The notes: generated by a model not told the origin, from the sequence alone. Shown: positions 1 through 7,705, numbered from the stretch's first letter. The stretch is DNA of 59,553 bases from Actinomycetes bacterium (GCA_021794995.1 JAJYPY010000002.1:1-59553); one strand, 5' to 3'. Made by a program: numbers and translations.

Positions 1-14
1 GCGACGTTGCTGAC

Positions 15-800
15 ATGACCCAGGTCCGGCTGCAGATCCATGGGGAGCGCGGCTCGATCACCGTGGACACGCTGATCACGGCGCTTCAGCGCACGTTAGG
101 TGTGTTGCGAGAGGTCGACCGCACGTCCCGTCAGGGAGAAGGACCTCGTGGGCGCTGGCGAGTGGAGGAAGTGTGGAACGGGAGCATTGGAGTGGCGCTC
201 GTGCCCTCGGCGGACATCCCCTCGGAGGTCCCCGAAAGGTTGGTGGCTGGCCTAACCGTTCTCGAAGAGCGGCCGGAGCTGCCGCCGTGGTTCTCGGAGT
301 CGGCCATAGAAATCGTGCAAAAAATGGGCAAGATCCTCCATCACCCAGGTGTCTCGGGGATTGGCCTGACGGCAGTCACGCCAAGTGGCGCTGAGACTGA
401 GGCCCGACTTACGCCCGAGATCATCGGACACGCCGCCGAGGCGTTCCAGGGGGCGGACGAGGCATCAGGATCGGTAGCAGGCATCCTTGACGTGGTGAAC
501 TTGCGCCGCGGTCAACGGACGGTGAGCCTCTATGACGCCGTCGAGCGCCATGCGGTGCGCTGCACGTTCCCCGTGGACCTCCTTGAGATGGTTCGTGAGT
601 ATCTGGGGTCAAAGGTGCGGGCCACGGGCACCGTTACGCGTAACCGCGTAGGTCAGGTGGCATCAGTGAAGGTGGAGTCCCTTGACCGCATCGAGGAAGA
701 GGGTCTCGTACCCAGCGTCGCCGAACTGACGGGCATCGCCCCCTGGTACACCGGCGAGCGGACTGCCGTGGAGCACCAACGGTGGACCCGCGGTGCCTGA
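15..800 (+). CDS. Unknown protein, partner of a PIN-domain gene
   Basis: 261 residues that I do not recognise. The N-terminal half looks like a mixed alpha/beta domain. The last third (a VSLYDAVERHAVRC stretch, then ATGTVTRNRVGQV and a KVESLDRIEE segment) has the alternating pattern of a small beta-barrel. I see no signal peptide, membrane segment or recognisable DNA-binding motif (ribbon-helix-helix, AbrB, Phd or HTH). It overlaps the following PIN gene by 8 bases, so the two are translationally coupled and this protein sits where an antitoxin would be. There is no clear Shine-Dalgarno before the ATG, and the reading frame stays open to the window edge, so a start further upstream cannot be excluded. 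An antitoxin role is inferred from position only. Confidence 0.6.
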   Translation: MTQVRLQIHGERGSITVDTLITALQRTLGVLREVDRTSRQGEGPRGRWRVEEVWNGSIGVALVPSADIPSEVPERLVAGLTVLEERPELPPWFSESAIEIVQKMGKILHHPGVSGIGLTAVTPSGAETEARLTPEIIGHAAEAFQGADEASGSVAGILDVVNLRRGQRTVSLYDAVERHAVRCTFPVDLLEMVREYLGSKVRATGTVTRNRVGQVASVKVESLDRIEEEGLVPSVAELTGIAPWYTGERTAVEHQRWTRGA

Positions 801-1254
801 ACCCCCTCGGTTCTACCTTGATTCCAACGTCTACCTGGCGTGGCTTCGAGGCGAAGACGGAAGGGTCGATACGGCCCGCGAGCTGCTCACGGCGGGAGAA
901 GAGCACCGTCTGACGATCGTGGCGAGCACGCTCGTCTACGCCGAAGTCTGCGGGCACGGGGAGGTCCGCTCGGCAGGCGCAGAAGGTGTCGATGCCAAGA
1001 TCCGGACGTTCTTCGAGCGTGGCTTTCTCCGGTGGGTCGAGGTGGACCTTCCAACTGCTCGGCACGCGCGAGCGCTCTCCCGCCTACACGGACTCCGCGG
1101 AGCGGACGCCATCCACCTGTCGTCGGCGATCAGGGGGAAGGCAGCGCGCTTCATGACCTGGGATACGAAGGACTTCCCGATTGGGCAAGTCATCGAGGGC
1201 GTGGCCGTGCAGGAGCCAGAAGCGTATGGCCAAGGCACGCTGCCCGTCGCGTAG
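793..1254 (+). CDS. PIN-domain ribonuclease (VapC-like toxin)
   Basis: 153 residues forming one PIN domain, the metal-dependent RNase fold of VapC toxins. The expected acidic residues are visible: the Asp of FYLDSNVYLAW near residue 10, a Glu in LVYAEVCG near residue 52, the Asp of RGADAIHLSSA near residue 110, and the Asp pair of TWDTKDFP near residue 128. The GTG start lies inside the end of the preceding 261-residue gene (8-base overlap), as is usual for type II toxin-antitoxin pairs, although the partner is much larger than known VapB antitoxins. VapC relatives cleave tRNA or rRNA; the target here cannot be read from the sequence. Confidence 0.85.
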   Translation: MPEPPRFYLDSNVYLAWLRGEDGRVDTARELLTAGEEHRLTIVASTLVYAEVCGHGEVRSAGAEGVDAKIRTFFERGFLRWVEVDLPTARHARALSRLHGLRGADAIHLSSAIRGKAARFMTWDTKDFPIGQVIEGVAVQEPEAYGQGTLPVA

Positions 1255-1347
1255 GGAGACGACGAGCATAATCGTCACGCCCGCGCCAGCACTCGCCTGG
1301 GTCCCGCCCGAATCTTCGTGGCCGGGGTCGACTGGAGGCACGGCGGG

Positions 1348-2070
1348 ATGAACGAGGCCTGGCCCGTTGTGGCAGCAGCCCTGGGGTCGGCAACGCTCAC
1401 CATTGCCGGTACCTTCTGGCTCGAACAGTGGCGGCTCGGGCGGGCCGGCAAAGCGGCGCACAATGACCGACTCCGCGAGGCCTGTGTTCAAATGGGAGCT
1501 CACGCACTCTCGTTCGCGCTACGAGCTCACGCCCTCTACCTCACCGCCGTCTTCCGATCGGGCATTGGTGAAGGGTTGGACATCGTCCTTTACCACAGGA
1601 AGCCGATCGACCCGATGGAGCTCGCTGATTGGCTGGCGGTCGATCTCAAGCCGATGCTCGAAGCGCAAAGTCTCATAGAAGTCACGGCCGGAGAAGAGCT
1701 CGTCCGCGCTGCCGCCGATCTGGTCCTTGCCGCCATGGCGGTTCTGGAGAAGGCCTCGAGCGCAACTTCAAGCTCGGCAGGGCCGGACGCATCGGTCTGG
1801 CATCGAATCGTCAGCCGATTCACGGCGCTCGTTCCTCTGCGCCGGGACCCAGAAGTCGAGAAGGCGATTCAGGAGACGGTTCGTGAGCTTGGACGGGTGC
1901 TCCGCAAGTTTACGCGCGTGACGCGCGAGCGCCTGGGCGTGAACGACCCGGATGTGGTCATTCGGGCGTTCCCGGAGCTGTTTCCGGACGCGTCCTCCAC
2001 GGGGCCAGACCCGAAGCAGCTGGAGCAAGATGGCCGAGCTGCGCAGGCCGCCCAGGCTCACACGAGCTGA
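1348..2070 (+). CDS. Unknown protein with one N-terminal membrane segment
   Basis: About 240 residues from the ATG at 1348, which has GGAGG nine bases upstream; an in-frame GTG at 1318 would add ten residues but lacks such a site. A hydrophobic helix (about residues 5-25, PVVAAALGSATLTIAGTFWL) is followed by a charged soluble region rich in helices (RLREAC, RAAADLVLAAMAVLEKA, AIQETVRELGRVLRKF), probably facing the cytoplasm. I recognise no catalytic motif. A CATAAT -10-like box at 1267-1272 could supply its own promoter, leaving about 70 nt of leader. The function is unknown. Confidence 0.6.
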   Translation: MNEAWPVVAAALGSATLTIAGTFWLEQWRLGRAGKAAHNDRLREACVQMGAHALSFALRAHALYLTAVFRSGIGEGLDIVLYHRKPIDPMELADWLAVDLKPMLEAQSLIEVTAGEELVRAAADLVLAAMAVLEKASSATSSSAGPDASVWHRIVSRFTALVPLRRDPEVEKAIQETVRELGRVLRKFTRVTRERLGVNDPDVVIRAFPELFPDASSTGPDPKQLEQDGRAAQAAQAHTS

Positions 2071-2552
2071 AGCCGCCGGCTCAGCCGGAGCACCCGTCGG
2101 AGGACTGGCCCGGCTCCGGCCGGGGGCGCCGAATATTCTTCACATACGATGCGACTTCTCGTTCACAGAAGTCGCCTGGCGGCCTGGTGAACGCCACGTT
2201 CGAGGCTGGCCATCGCTGGAACGCGTCGCTTCGGGCTCTCCGGCCGGGCAGCAGGGCGTTGGCGCGCTGTCCCGCGGTTCGCTGGGGGTGGCGCCGGCGC
2301 GCGACGACCATGACGGCGGCGGCGGCGTGTGCGACCGGGCGATGCGAGCCCCGTCGGCGCCGGGCGGCCGTCACGCAGACCTCCGGTGTCCTCCTGCTCA
2401 GGTCCGTTCCCCCGTGCAGCATGCTGCGGGGTCTCGTATTGGTGGTTGGTTCCGGTGAGAACCCACGGTTCTCACGGGGGGCCCCGCTTCGTGGGAGCGG
2501 CAGCTCGGAGACACCCCGAGGGGCCGCGTCCGAGGTCTAGCGTTGCCTGCCG
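2071..2552. other. 482-base gene-poor interval with two hairpins
   Basis: No convincing coding sequence: the open frames are arginine/alanine-rich GC artefacts. It contains a TACGAT -10-like box at 2145-2150, an imperfect hairpin centred on the palindrome GCAGCATGCTGC (2409-2432), and a perfect 9-bp stem with a 3-base loop, GTGAGAACC/GGTTCTCAC (2455-2475), followed by a G run. The hairpins could terminate the upstream gene or belong to a short untranslated RNA. Confidence 0.4.
2538..2543 (+). promoter_or_regulatory. TAGCGT -10 box, near-leaderless
   Basis: TAGCGT lies nine bases before the ATG at 2553. There is no Shine-Dalgarno between them. Transcription would begin about 0-3 nt before the start codon. 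Confidence 0.5.
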
Positions 2553-2897
2553 ATGCCGCTGATCGATGTGACCTATGGCGAAGCGGTAAGCGACGATGTC
2601 CTCTCTCGCGTTGCCGACGTCCTGCCGGACCTGGTTGGGGAAGCCGTCGAGTGCCCGGAGGAACCGTCGACCGGGCCGCCGCAGCCCGGTGACATCGAGA
2701 TCCGGTTCCGGAAGAAGTCCGCCTTCGATGTCGGTGACCTCGATGTCGTCATCGAGGTCCGTACCAAGCTGTTCGCGCACAGGGTGCTGGACAAGCAGCG
2801 ACGGGCGGATCACATCCGTGATGGTCTCTCCGCCCTGCCACTGGGACGGGTGGGCGTGTGGCTGATCCTCTCAGAGGGGGCGTGGAGCCAGACCTGA
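2553..2897 (+). CDS. Small tautomerase-like protein
   Basis: 114 residues. It begins Met-Pro (MPLIDVTYGEAV), the N-terminal arrangement of the tautomerase superfamily, in which the exposed Pro is the catalytic base after Met removal. The middle (GDIEIRFRKKSAFDVGDLDVVIEV) and the end (RVGVWLILSEGAWSQ) fit a beta-alpha-beta subunit and are typical of a divergent CHMI/4-OT-like single-domain member. No genomic partner suggests a substrate. The start is supported by a -10 box nine bases upstream rather than by a ribosome binding site. The family assignment is tentative. Confidence 0.55.
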   Translation: MPLIDVTYGEAVSDDVLSRVADVLPDLVGEAVECPEEPSTGPPQPGDIEIRFRKKSAFDVGDLDVVIEVRTKLFAHRVLDKQRRADHIRDGLSALPLGRVGVWLILSEGAWSQT

Positions 2898-2940
2898 CCC
2901 GGTCAGCCAGTGTCCGCACCCGTCAGGCTGATCGGCGGCC

Positions 2941-2988
2941 CCTCGAGCAGTGGCTCGAGGCGGCACGTTTCCGCGGAAACGTGCCGCC
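2941..2988. terminator. Two adjacent hairpins between convergent genes
   Basis: First a 7-bp stem with a 6-base loop, CCTCGAG/CTCGAGG (2941-2960). It runs directly into a perfect 30-base palindrome (2959-2988) whose half is GGCGGCACGTTTCCG. It lies between a plus-strand gene ending at 2897 and a minus-strand gene ending at 3072. No U-run follows, so a bidirectional terminator is likely but a protein-binding palindrome is possible. Confidence 0.6.
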
Positions 2989-3071
2989 GTCGCCCGTCGA
3001 GATCGAGCTGGCGCCCCTCGGGAGTGCCCTGGCGAGGTGCGATCGCCTCGACGGCGGAAGAGCCGGCAGGG

Positions 3072-3860
3072 TCAACCGCAGCCCTTGTCCGTATCCACGC
3101 CGCCTGTCGTTCCGCCTTGGACGAGCCACACGGGTGCCCCGGTGAAGCCGGACGACGTGCAATTGAGACCCGGTGCCCATTCACCAGGAAATGGTGGCGT
3201 GGCGGTGAAGCCTGTTCCGACGATCTGGCTCCAAGCAGACGGGTACGAGTACACGCCAAAGGCTGTTGTCTCGTGTGCCGCTTTAGCCAAGTTCTTCATC
3301 TCGTAGGAGATGCCATCGACGGCGTGCTGGTTCACTCTCTTGTTGGTCGACCAGCTGTTCCCGGTCTCGATGTCCGCCCACCATACGCTCGGTCCCATCC
3401 CGAGGGCTTTGGCAGCCGTCTTCCTGGCATAGGCAGCCTCGCTGCAGCCGATCTCCCATGCGCTCATGTAGGTGCTCTGGTCGTGCTTCGGGGATGTTGA
3501 CACGCTCGGGCCTGCATAGGAGTTGCATGTAGCTGTCACGTCGTGCCCGTAGGCACCGGAGTAGCCCGTATTGAAGTACAGCGCCGGGGAGGGTGACCCG
3601 CCGCCACGCAATGCCGTTGTCCACTCTGTCTTCAGGCAGCTGTTCGTCGAGAAGGGCCGGCCGCCGCCGAGACCCACGATGGCGAAGCCGCCTGGTGGGG
3701 TCTCCGAGCAGTTGGGCTGGGCGACGTCGTAGCCCGAAGTACCTGACGAGTACGGGTTCGTCGTCGTGGCACCGGCGGGCATGACCCAGCCCATCATGAC
3801 GACCACGACGACCAGGCTGGCGAGCCACCACCGACGTTGATGCCCGTGTGCGTGCTTCAT
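3072..3860 (-). CDS. Secreted glycoside-hydrolase-like protein (GH25/DUF1906-like)
   Basis: 262 residues. A basic n-region (KHAHGHQRRW) and hydrophobic core (WLASLVVVVVMMGWV), ending in a PAGA-type cleavage region, form a signal peptide, so the protein is exported. The mature part begins with TSGYDVAQPNC and includes an AIVGLGGG strand, ALYFNTGYSG, and WWADIETGNSWS. This is the strand order of TIM-barrel glycosidase-like domains (GH25 lysozymes, the Rv2525c-type DUF1906 family), with the D-x-E of WADIE as candidate catalytic acids. The C-terminal domain of the secreted protein at 37709-39436 is a paralogue. The ATG at 3860 has a good GAGGGGAAG site, and a TACACT box lies further upstream. A role in cell-wall or polysaccharide turnover is inferred. 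Confidence 0.7.
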   Translation of the reverse strand: MKHAHGHQRRWWLASLVVVVVMMGWVMPAGATTTNPYSSGTSGYDVAQPNCSETPPGGFAIVGLGGGRPFSTNSCLKTEWTTALRGGGSPSPALYFNTGYSGAYGHDVTATCNSYAGPSVSTSPKHDQSTYMSAWEIGCSEAAYARKTAAKALGMGPSVWWADIETGNSWSTNKRVNQHAVDGISYEMKNLAKAAHETTAFGVYSYPSAWSQIVGTGFTATPPFPGEWAPGLNCTSSGFTGAPVWLVQGGTTGGVDTDKGCG

Positions 3861-3899
3861 GGCGACACTTCCCCTCTGCCACTGTGGCGGACAGGGGCG

Positions 3900-3905
3900 A
3901 GTGTA
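3900..3905 (-). promoter_or_regulatory. TACACT -10 box for the secreted glycosidase-like gene
   Basis: Read on the minus strand, TACACT lies about 40 nt upstream of the ATG at 3860, leaving a short leader with its own Shine-Dalgarno (GAGGGGAAG). No clear -35 element is seen. Confidence 0.4.
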
Positions 3906-4052
3906 GTAGCGGTGCAGCCAGCCGCCCAGGACTCCTCCCGTGCATGGCGGCGTAGGGTTCGCTCGAACGCCGCCCCGCCTTCGGTCCGCGCCCTGCTCGT
4001 CAGTGTGCTCTGGCGAGGCGCCGGACGCATGCGCGGGAGGCACACGACGTCC

Positions 4053-4379
4053 TCAAGCATCGAGGCCGTGCTCAGCCGCGTGCAGATCTCGGTGGAGGAG
4101 GTCGACGAGGAAACGTTGCTCGTCGCTGCCGTCGACGAAGAAGCGCTCGATGGAGTGGAACCCCTCGCCCGCCCTCAGGATGCGCTCCGCCATCTCGAGC
4201 GACTCGAAGAGGGCGGGAACGCCCGCAGCGCGAAGGAGCTCTTCGGCACGTCGGCGGTGTGTGCCGGTGAAGTCGCCGTCGGGGAAGAGCGCGCGCGCCA
4301 GGTCCCGCGCGAGGTCGTCGAACGTGGGTCGTCGCCCGACCGAGCTCGCACCGTCACCCGCGCGCGGGCCGTTCGTCAC
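4053..4379 (-). CDS. Unknown 108-residue acidic protein
   Basis: It starts at a GTG whose last two bases overlap the TGA of the upstream methyltransferase gene (GTGA), so it is translationally coupled to it. The protein is soluble and mostly helical (PTFDDLARDLARALFPDG, RAEELLRAAGVPALFESLEMAERILRAGEG, RFLVDLLHRDLHAAEHGL). No cysteines or recognisable motif are present. The GLDA end and even helix spacing suggest a small helical bundle. Coupling to the methyltransferase suggests the two act together, but I do not recognise the family. Confidence 0.55.
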   Translation of the reverse strand: MTNGPRAGDGASSVGRRPTFDDLARDLARALFPDGDFTGTHRRRAEELLRAAGVPALFESLEMAERILRAGEGFHSIERFFVDGSDEQRFLVDLLHRDLHAAEHGLDA

Positions 4380-5008
4380 CCCGGGCCACCTTTGCCTGCT
4401 GCGCCGACGTACAGCGTGGTCCACGGACGAAGTCTGCTGTACCCGGAGAGGTACTCTCGACGGACCGCGCACTCTTCGAAAGGGGCCGCCCGGACCAGTG
4501 CCCCAATGTCGCGGTCGAGGTGGCATCCTCCCGCGATCCGGCGCTGGAGCGGAGTGAGCCGGTGTTGCCAGCGCGCCGTATCCGGCTCTGCGGCAAGGCC
4601 GTGCTCGAGGAAGTGAAACGCTCCGCGGGGACGAAGCACCCGCCATACCTCGTGAAGGGCTGCTGCCGGCTGCGGGACGGTGCACATCGTGAACGTGGAG
4701 AGCACGGCGTCGACGGATGTGGAGTCGATCTCCAGCGACTGCGCGTCAGTCCCTGCGTGTCGGACCTCGATCGGACACTGTGCCGTGCGCCGTCGCGCGA
4801 GGCGCAGGGCCACCGGAGAGGGCTCGATCGCAAGGACCGTCGTCACCTCCGGCGGGTACCACGCCATGTTCAACCCCGAGCCGAACCCGAGCTCCACCAC
4901 CACGCCTCGAAGGCCCTTCACCACCTCGCGCCGCCACCGCCTGCATGCAGGCGAATCGAGTAGGACGTCGGTCGCCCTCGGAAGGACCTCCTCGCTCCAT
5001 ATGCCCAT
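4376..5008 (-). CDS. Class I SAM-dependent methyltransferase (METTL7/UbiE-like)
   Basis: 210 residues from the ATG giving MGIWSEEV; the open frame runs upstream, but that extension is Pro/Arg-rich noise. The SAM-binding glycine motif is VVELGFGSGLN (about residues 37-47), followed by the acidic AIEPSPVAL, DAVLSTFTMCTVPQP (motif III region) and VWRVLRPRGAFHFLEHG. The segment HRLTPLQRRIAGGCHLDRD is characteristic of the METTL7-like family of bacterial methyltransferases. The substrate is unknown; a small thiol, lipid or quinone-type acceptor is plausible. Its stop overlaps the start of a 108-residue unknown protein. Confidence 0.85.
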   Translation of the reverse strand: MGIWSEEVLPRATDVLLDSPACRRWRREVVKGLRGVVVELGFGSGLNMAWYPPEVTTVLAIEPSPVALRLARRRTAQCPIEVRHAGTDAQSLEIDSTSVDAVLSTFTMCTVPQPAAALHEVWRVLRPRGAFHFLEHGLAAEPDTARWQHRLTPLQRRIAGGCHLDRDIGALVRAAPFEECAVRREYLSGYSRLRPWTTLYVGAAGKGGPG

Positions 5009-5085
5009 CGCGGACGAGCCTTTCACAGCAGGACCGAGCGCGGCATCCGTCGCCATCGGGAGCGAGCCGTCGGCGTCCGGGCGCG

Positions 5086-5091
5086 TAGGCT
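5086..5091 (+). promoter_or_regulatory. TAGGCT -10 box for the PsiE-like gene
   Basis: TAGGCT precedes a leader of about 20 nt that contains the GGAGG used for the GTG at 5120. It lies upstream of and divergent from the methyltransferase pair. Confidence 0.4.
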
Positions 5092-5119
5092 GGCCGCGGC
5101 CCCGGCGGAGGGAGGAAGG

Positions 5120-5659
5120 GTGACGCAAGCGGACGGCGGAGAGGGCCCCGCGGAGGGTGCCGGGCCCGAGAACGGGCGCGACGGGCCCGGGTCCAACTGG
5201 TGGAGCCGAAGTTCCACCACCTTGACCGAGCACGCGCAGGACATCGTCTCGTCAGCGGTTGCGGCAACGCTCATCGTGCTCGCGGCGGCCATCCTCGTGG
5301 CGAGCGTCGTCGACTTCTTCACGACGTCACACGCCAAGGGACTCACGCTGGCAGCCACGGACTTTCTCGACAAGGTGCTGCTCGTGCTCATCCTCGTGGA
5401 GATCGTGCACACGGTGGTGCTGTCCCTGCGCGCCCACGCGCTGGCTGCCCAGCCCTTCATCGTGGTGGGGCTCGTGGCGGTGATCAGGAAGATCCTCTTC
5501 GCGCTCGGAAGCCAGCAGAAGCTGCCCACGTCCACCCTCGCGCTCTACATCGCGATGGTCGCGGTCTTCGTGGGCGCGCTCGTGGCCATCGAGGTGTTTG
5601 GCGGCCGGAGGCGCGCCAGCCCCAGGGGGGACGACGATCCGACCATCGGCCTGCACTGA
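5120..5659 (+). CDS. PsiE-family membrane protein
   Basis: 179 residues. After about 40 polar residues there are four hydrophobic helices: VSSAVAATLIVLAAAILVASVV, FLDKVLLVLILVEIVHTVVLSL, PFIVVGLVAVIRKILFAL and LALYIAMVAVFVGALVAIEVFG. The LVLILVEIVHTV and FIVVGLVAVIRKIL segments match the PsiE (phosphate-starvation-inducible E) family, whose biochemical role is not established. The GTG start has a strong GGAGGGAGG site. A charged RRRASPRGDDD tail follows the last helix. It converges with the SpoIIE phosphatase gene, with 18 bases between the stops. Confidence 0.8.
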   Translation: MTQADGGEGPAEGAGPENGRDGPGSNWWSRSSTTLTEHAQDIVSSAVAATLIVLAAAILVASVVDFFTTSHAKGLTLAATDFLDKVLLVLILVEIVHTVVLSLRAHALAAQPFIVVGLVAVIRKILFALGSQQKLPTSTLALYIAMVAVFVGALVAIEVFGGRRRASPRGDDDPTIGLH

Positions 5660-5677
5660 GGCCGGTGGACGCGGCGG

Positions 5678-6934
5678 TCAGCCGGCGCGCGCGGCAGCGC
5701 GTGGACGGAGCTGCACCGCGACCATCGCGATGTCGTCGCCGGTCGACCCCGACTCTTCACGCGCGGCCAGGATCGCGTCGAGCAGGTCCTCGGGAGCCAG
5801 CCCCTTTGCGGCCGCGACGTGAGACAGCAGGCGTGCGAGGCTCGCGTCGAGTGGCTCGTCTCTGCGTTCGATCAGCCCGTCGGTGTACAAGAGGACGGTG
5901 TCACCCGGCGAGATGGGGAACTCGTTCTGCACGACCGTCCCCTTGGTGCCGGTGCCCAGAGGCGGTGATTGATGTCCGGCCACGAGCTCGGCTGTTCCCG
6001 CCACTCGGAGCACGATCGGTGGCAGGTGACCTGCCGAGGCCCATCGGAATCCACCGCTCGGCGCGACGCGGGCACACAGGGCGGTCGCGAAGTCACCCGC
6101 CGGATCGCTGATCCGGTGCAGCAGGCCGATGAGGTCGTCGGGCGTCCTGCTGAGCAGGCGCAAGGCCGTCATGGCACTGCGCAATTCGCCCATGCGCGCG
6201 GCTGCCTCGACTCCGTGGCCCGCGACGTCTCCGACGCTGAACGCGAGCTCCTCTGGGCCGATGAGCTGGGCGTCGTACCAGTCTCCCCCCACGTGCATCC
6301 CCGCCGTCGCCGGGACGTAGCGCGCCGCCACCTCGAACCACTCGGCTTGGGGGAGGGCGTGTGGCAGGAGGGACTCTTGGAGCCTGCGCGAGACATGTGC
6401 AGCCTGGGTGTGGAGCTCCGCTGCTGACAGACCGATCGCGAGTGAGCTGGCGATGTGGTGGAGGAACGCCAATGCCGACGCGGAGGGAGCGGCGGAGCCG
6501 TCGAGCACCACCCTGATCGAGCCGATGGTCCTGCGGTGCGCCACGAGGGGGATCACCACCCACGACAGGTCCCTCGCGGGGTCTTCGACGACGACCGCGA
6601 TGCCGGCGAGGGCGCCGTCGCCTCCGAGGTCCATTGCGGCGTCGGCAAGCTCCGCGCGTCCGGGGCGCACGCTGCGCGCAAGGAGGGTGAGGGCCGTCGG
6701 GGCGCCGTCCGCAGCGGACTCGACGACGTCCACGCGGCACGCCGCCGCCGCAGCCTTCGTCACGAGACGCGTGACCGCCTGCGCGAGTCCTGCGGGACTT
6801 CCCGATGCCCGCAGGGGAGCAAGTGCCGACGCGACCTGTTCGAGGGACGTCGCGAACGTGGGCTCTTCTGACGCGGGATCCACCGAACTCTCCTGGGCGC
6901 CGTCGCCATCGTCGACTCGTCGCCGCGGGGTCAA
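5678..6934 (-). CDS. GAF-domain SpoIIE/RsbU-type serine phosphatase
   Basis: 418 residues. The N-terminal half is GAF-like (VTKAAAAACRVDVVESAADG, VIPLVAHRRTIGSIRVVLD). The C-terminal half is a PP2C/SpoIIE phosphatase with the metal-binding motifs GGDWYD (about residue 218), VGDVAGHGVEAA (about 240), FRWASAGHLPP, LLYTDGLIERR and DDIAMVAVQL. Such proteins dephosphorylate anti-anti-sigma factors in partner-switching cascades that release a stress sigma factor; no partner is encoded nearby. The start is a TTG with GGGAG upstream. It is transcribed divergently from the GAF-ANTAR gene, 66 bases away, so the two may share signals. Confidence 0.9.
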   Translation of the reverse strand: MTPRRRVDDGDGAQESSVDPASEEPTFATSLEQVASALAPLRASGSPAGLAQAVTRLVTKAAAAACRVDVVESAADGAPTALTLLARSVRPGRAELADAAMDLGGDGALAGIAVVVEDPARDLSWVVIPLVAHRRTIGSIRVVLDGSAAPSASALAFLHHIASSLAIGLSAAELHTQAAHVSRRLQESLLPHALPQAEWFEVAARYVPATAGMHVGGDWYDAQLIGPEELAFSVGDVAGHGVEAAARMGELRSAMTALRLLSRTPDDLIGLLHRISDPAGDFATALCARVAPSGGFRWASAGHLPPIVLRVAGTAELVAGHQSPPLGTGTKGTVVQNEFPISPGDTVLLYTDGLIERRDEPLDASLARLLSHVAAAKGLAPEDLLDAILAAREESGSTGDDIAMVAVQLRPRAAARAG

Positions 6935-7000
6935 GGCGGCTCCCGGCAGCCGGACCGGGCGGACGCATTATCGACGCTGCTCCCCGGGTACGTCAATCGC

Positions 7001-7705
7001 ATGCACGTCGAGGAAGACGCGTTGCAACGCACGGTGGGACAGCTCGCACAGCGCCATCTCTCGGCACTGGACCTGCGCAGCGCGTGCGAGGTCGTGGTGG
7101 GGGCGATGCCCGGGCTCTTCCACGCCGACGGCTCAGGGATCTTGGTGGTCGATGACACGCATGTCCTTCGCTACGTCGCCTCCACGGACAGCGGTGCCCA
7201 GCTGCTCGAAGCGATCCAAGAGTCCACGGGGCGCGGGCCGTGCGTGGAGTCGCTGGTGGAGGACCACCCCGTCGCGGTGACCGACATGCTCGTCGACGAG
7301 CGCTGGCCGGATCTGGGGTCCCTCTTGGCGTCGAACGGGGTCCGGGCGGTCCTCGGCGTGCCGGTTCGCATCGGCGGCGTACCGGTGGGCAGCTTGAACG
7401 TCTACGCCGCAGAACCGCGCGTGTGGGACCAGAGCGACCAGTCGGCCCTCTCCATGATCGAGTCCGTGGTGGAGCGTCTGCTGACCGGTGCGGTCTTCTC
7501 CGAGCGCCAGGAGGAGCTCATCGGGCAGCTCCAGCGTGCCCTCGAGGCGCGCGTCACCGTCGAACGCGCCGTCGGCATCGTCATGGCGATCGAGGACGCG
7601 GACGCCACCGAAGCCTTCGAGCGCATCCGCCGGGTCGCCCGCTCTGCGCGCAGATCGGTGCGCGACGTGTCGGCGGACGTCATCGAATGGCGCAAGCTCT
7701 CCTGA
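7001..7705 (+). CDS. GAF-ANTAR RNA-binding antiterminator
   Basis: 234 residues. A GAF sensor domain (about 20-165: LFHADGSGILVVDD, GRGPCVESL, VLGVPVRIGGVPVGSLNVYA) is followed by a C-terminal ANTAR domain (about 178-232: QLQRALEARVTVERAVGIVMAIEDADATEAFERIRRVARS). ANTAR domains bind tandem hexaloop hairpins in RNA and prevent termination; GAF supplies ligand or redox control. No paired ANTAR hairpin is evident in this window. The gene converges on copA, with the two stop codons abutting in the palindrome TGATCA, and diverges from the SpoIIE phosphatase. Confidence 0.9.
   Translation: MHVEEDALQRTVGQLAQRHLSALDLRSACEVVVGAMPGLFHADGSGILVVDDTHVLRYVASTDSGAQLLEAIQESTGRGPCVESLVEDHPVAVTDMLVDERWPDLGSLLASNGVRAVLGVPVRIGGVPVGSLNVYAAEPRVWDQSDQSALSMIESVVERLLTGAVFSERQEELIGQLQRALEARVTVERAVGIVMAIEDADATEAFERIRRVARSARRSVRDVSADVIEWRKLS

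Noticed and set aside
2187-2540. Open frame of 117 codons in the 2071-2552 interval
   Set aside because: Arg/Ala-rich composition, no ribosome binding site, no family-like segment, and it runs through two hairpins.
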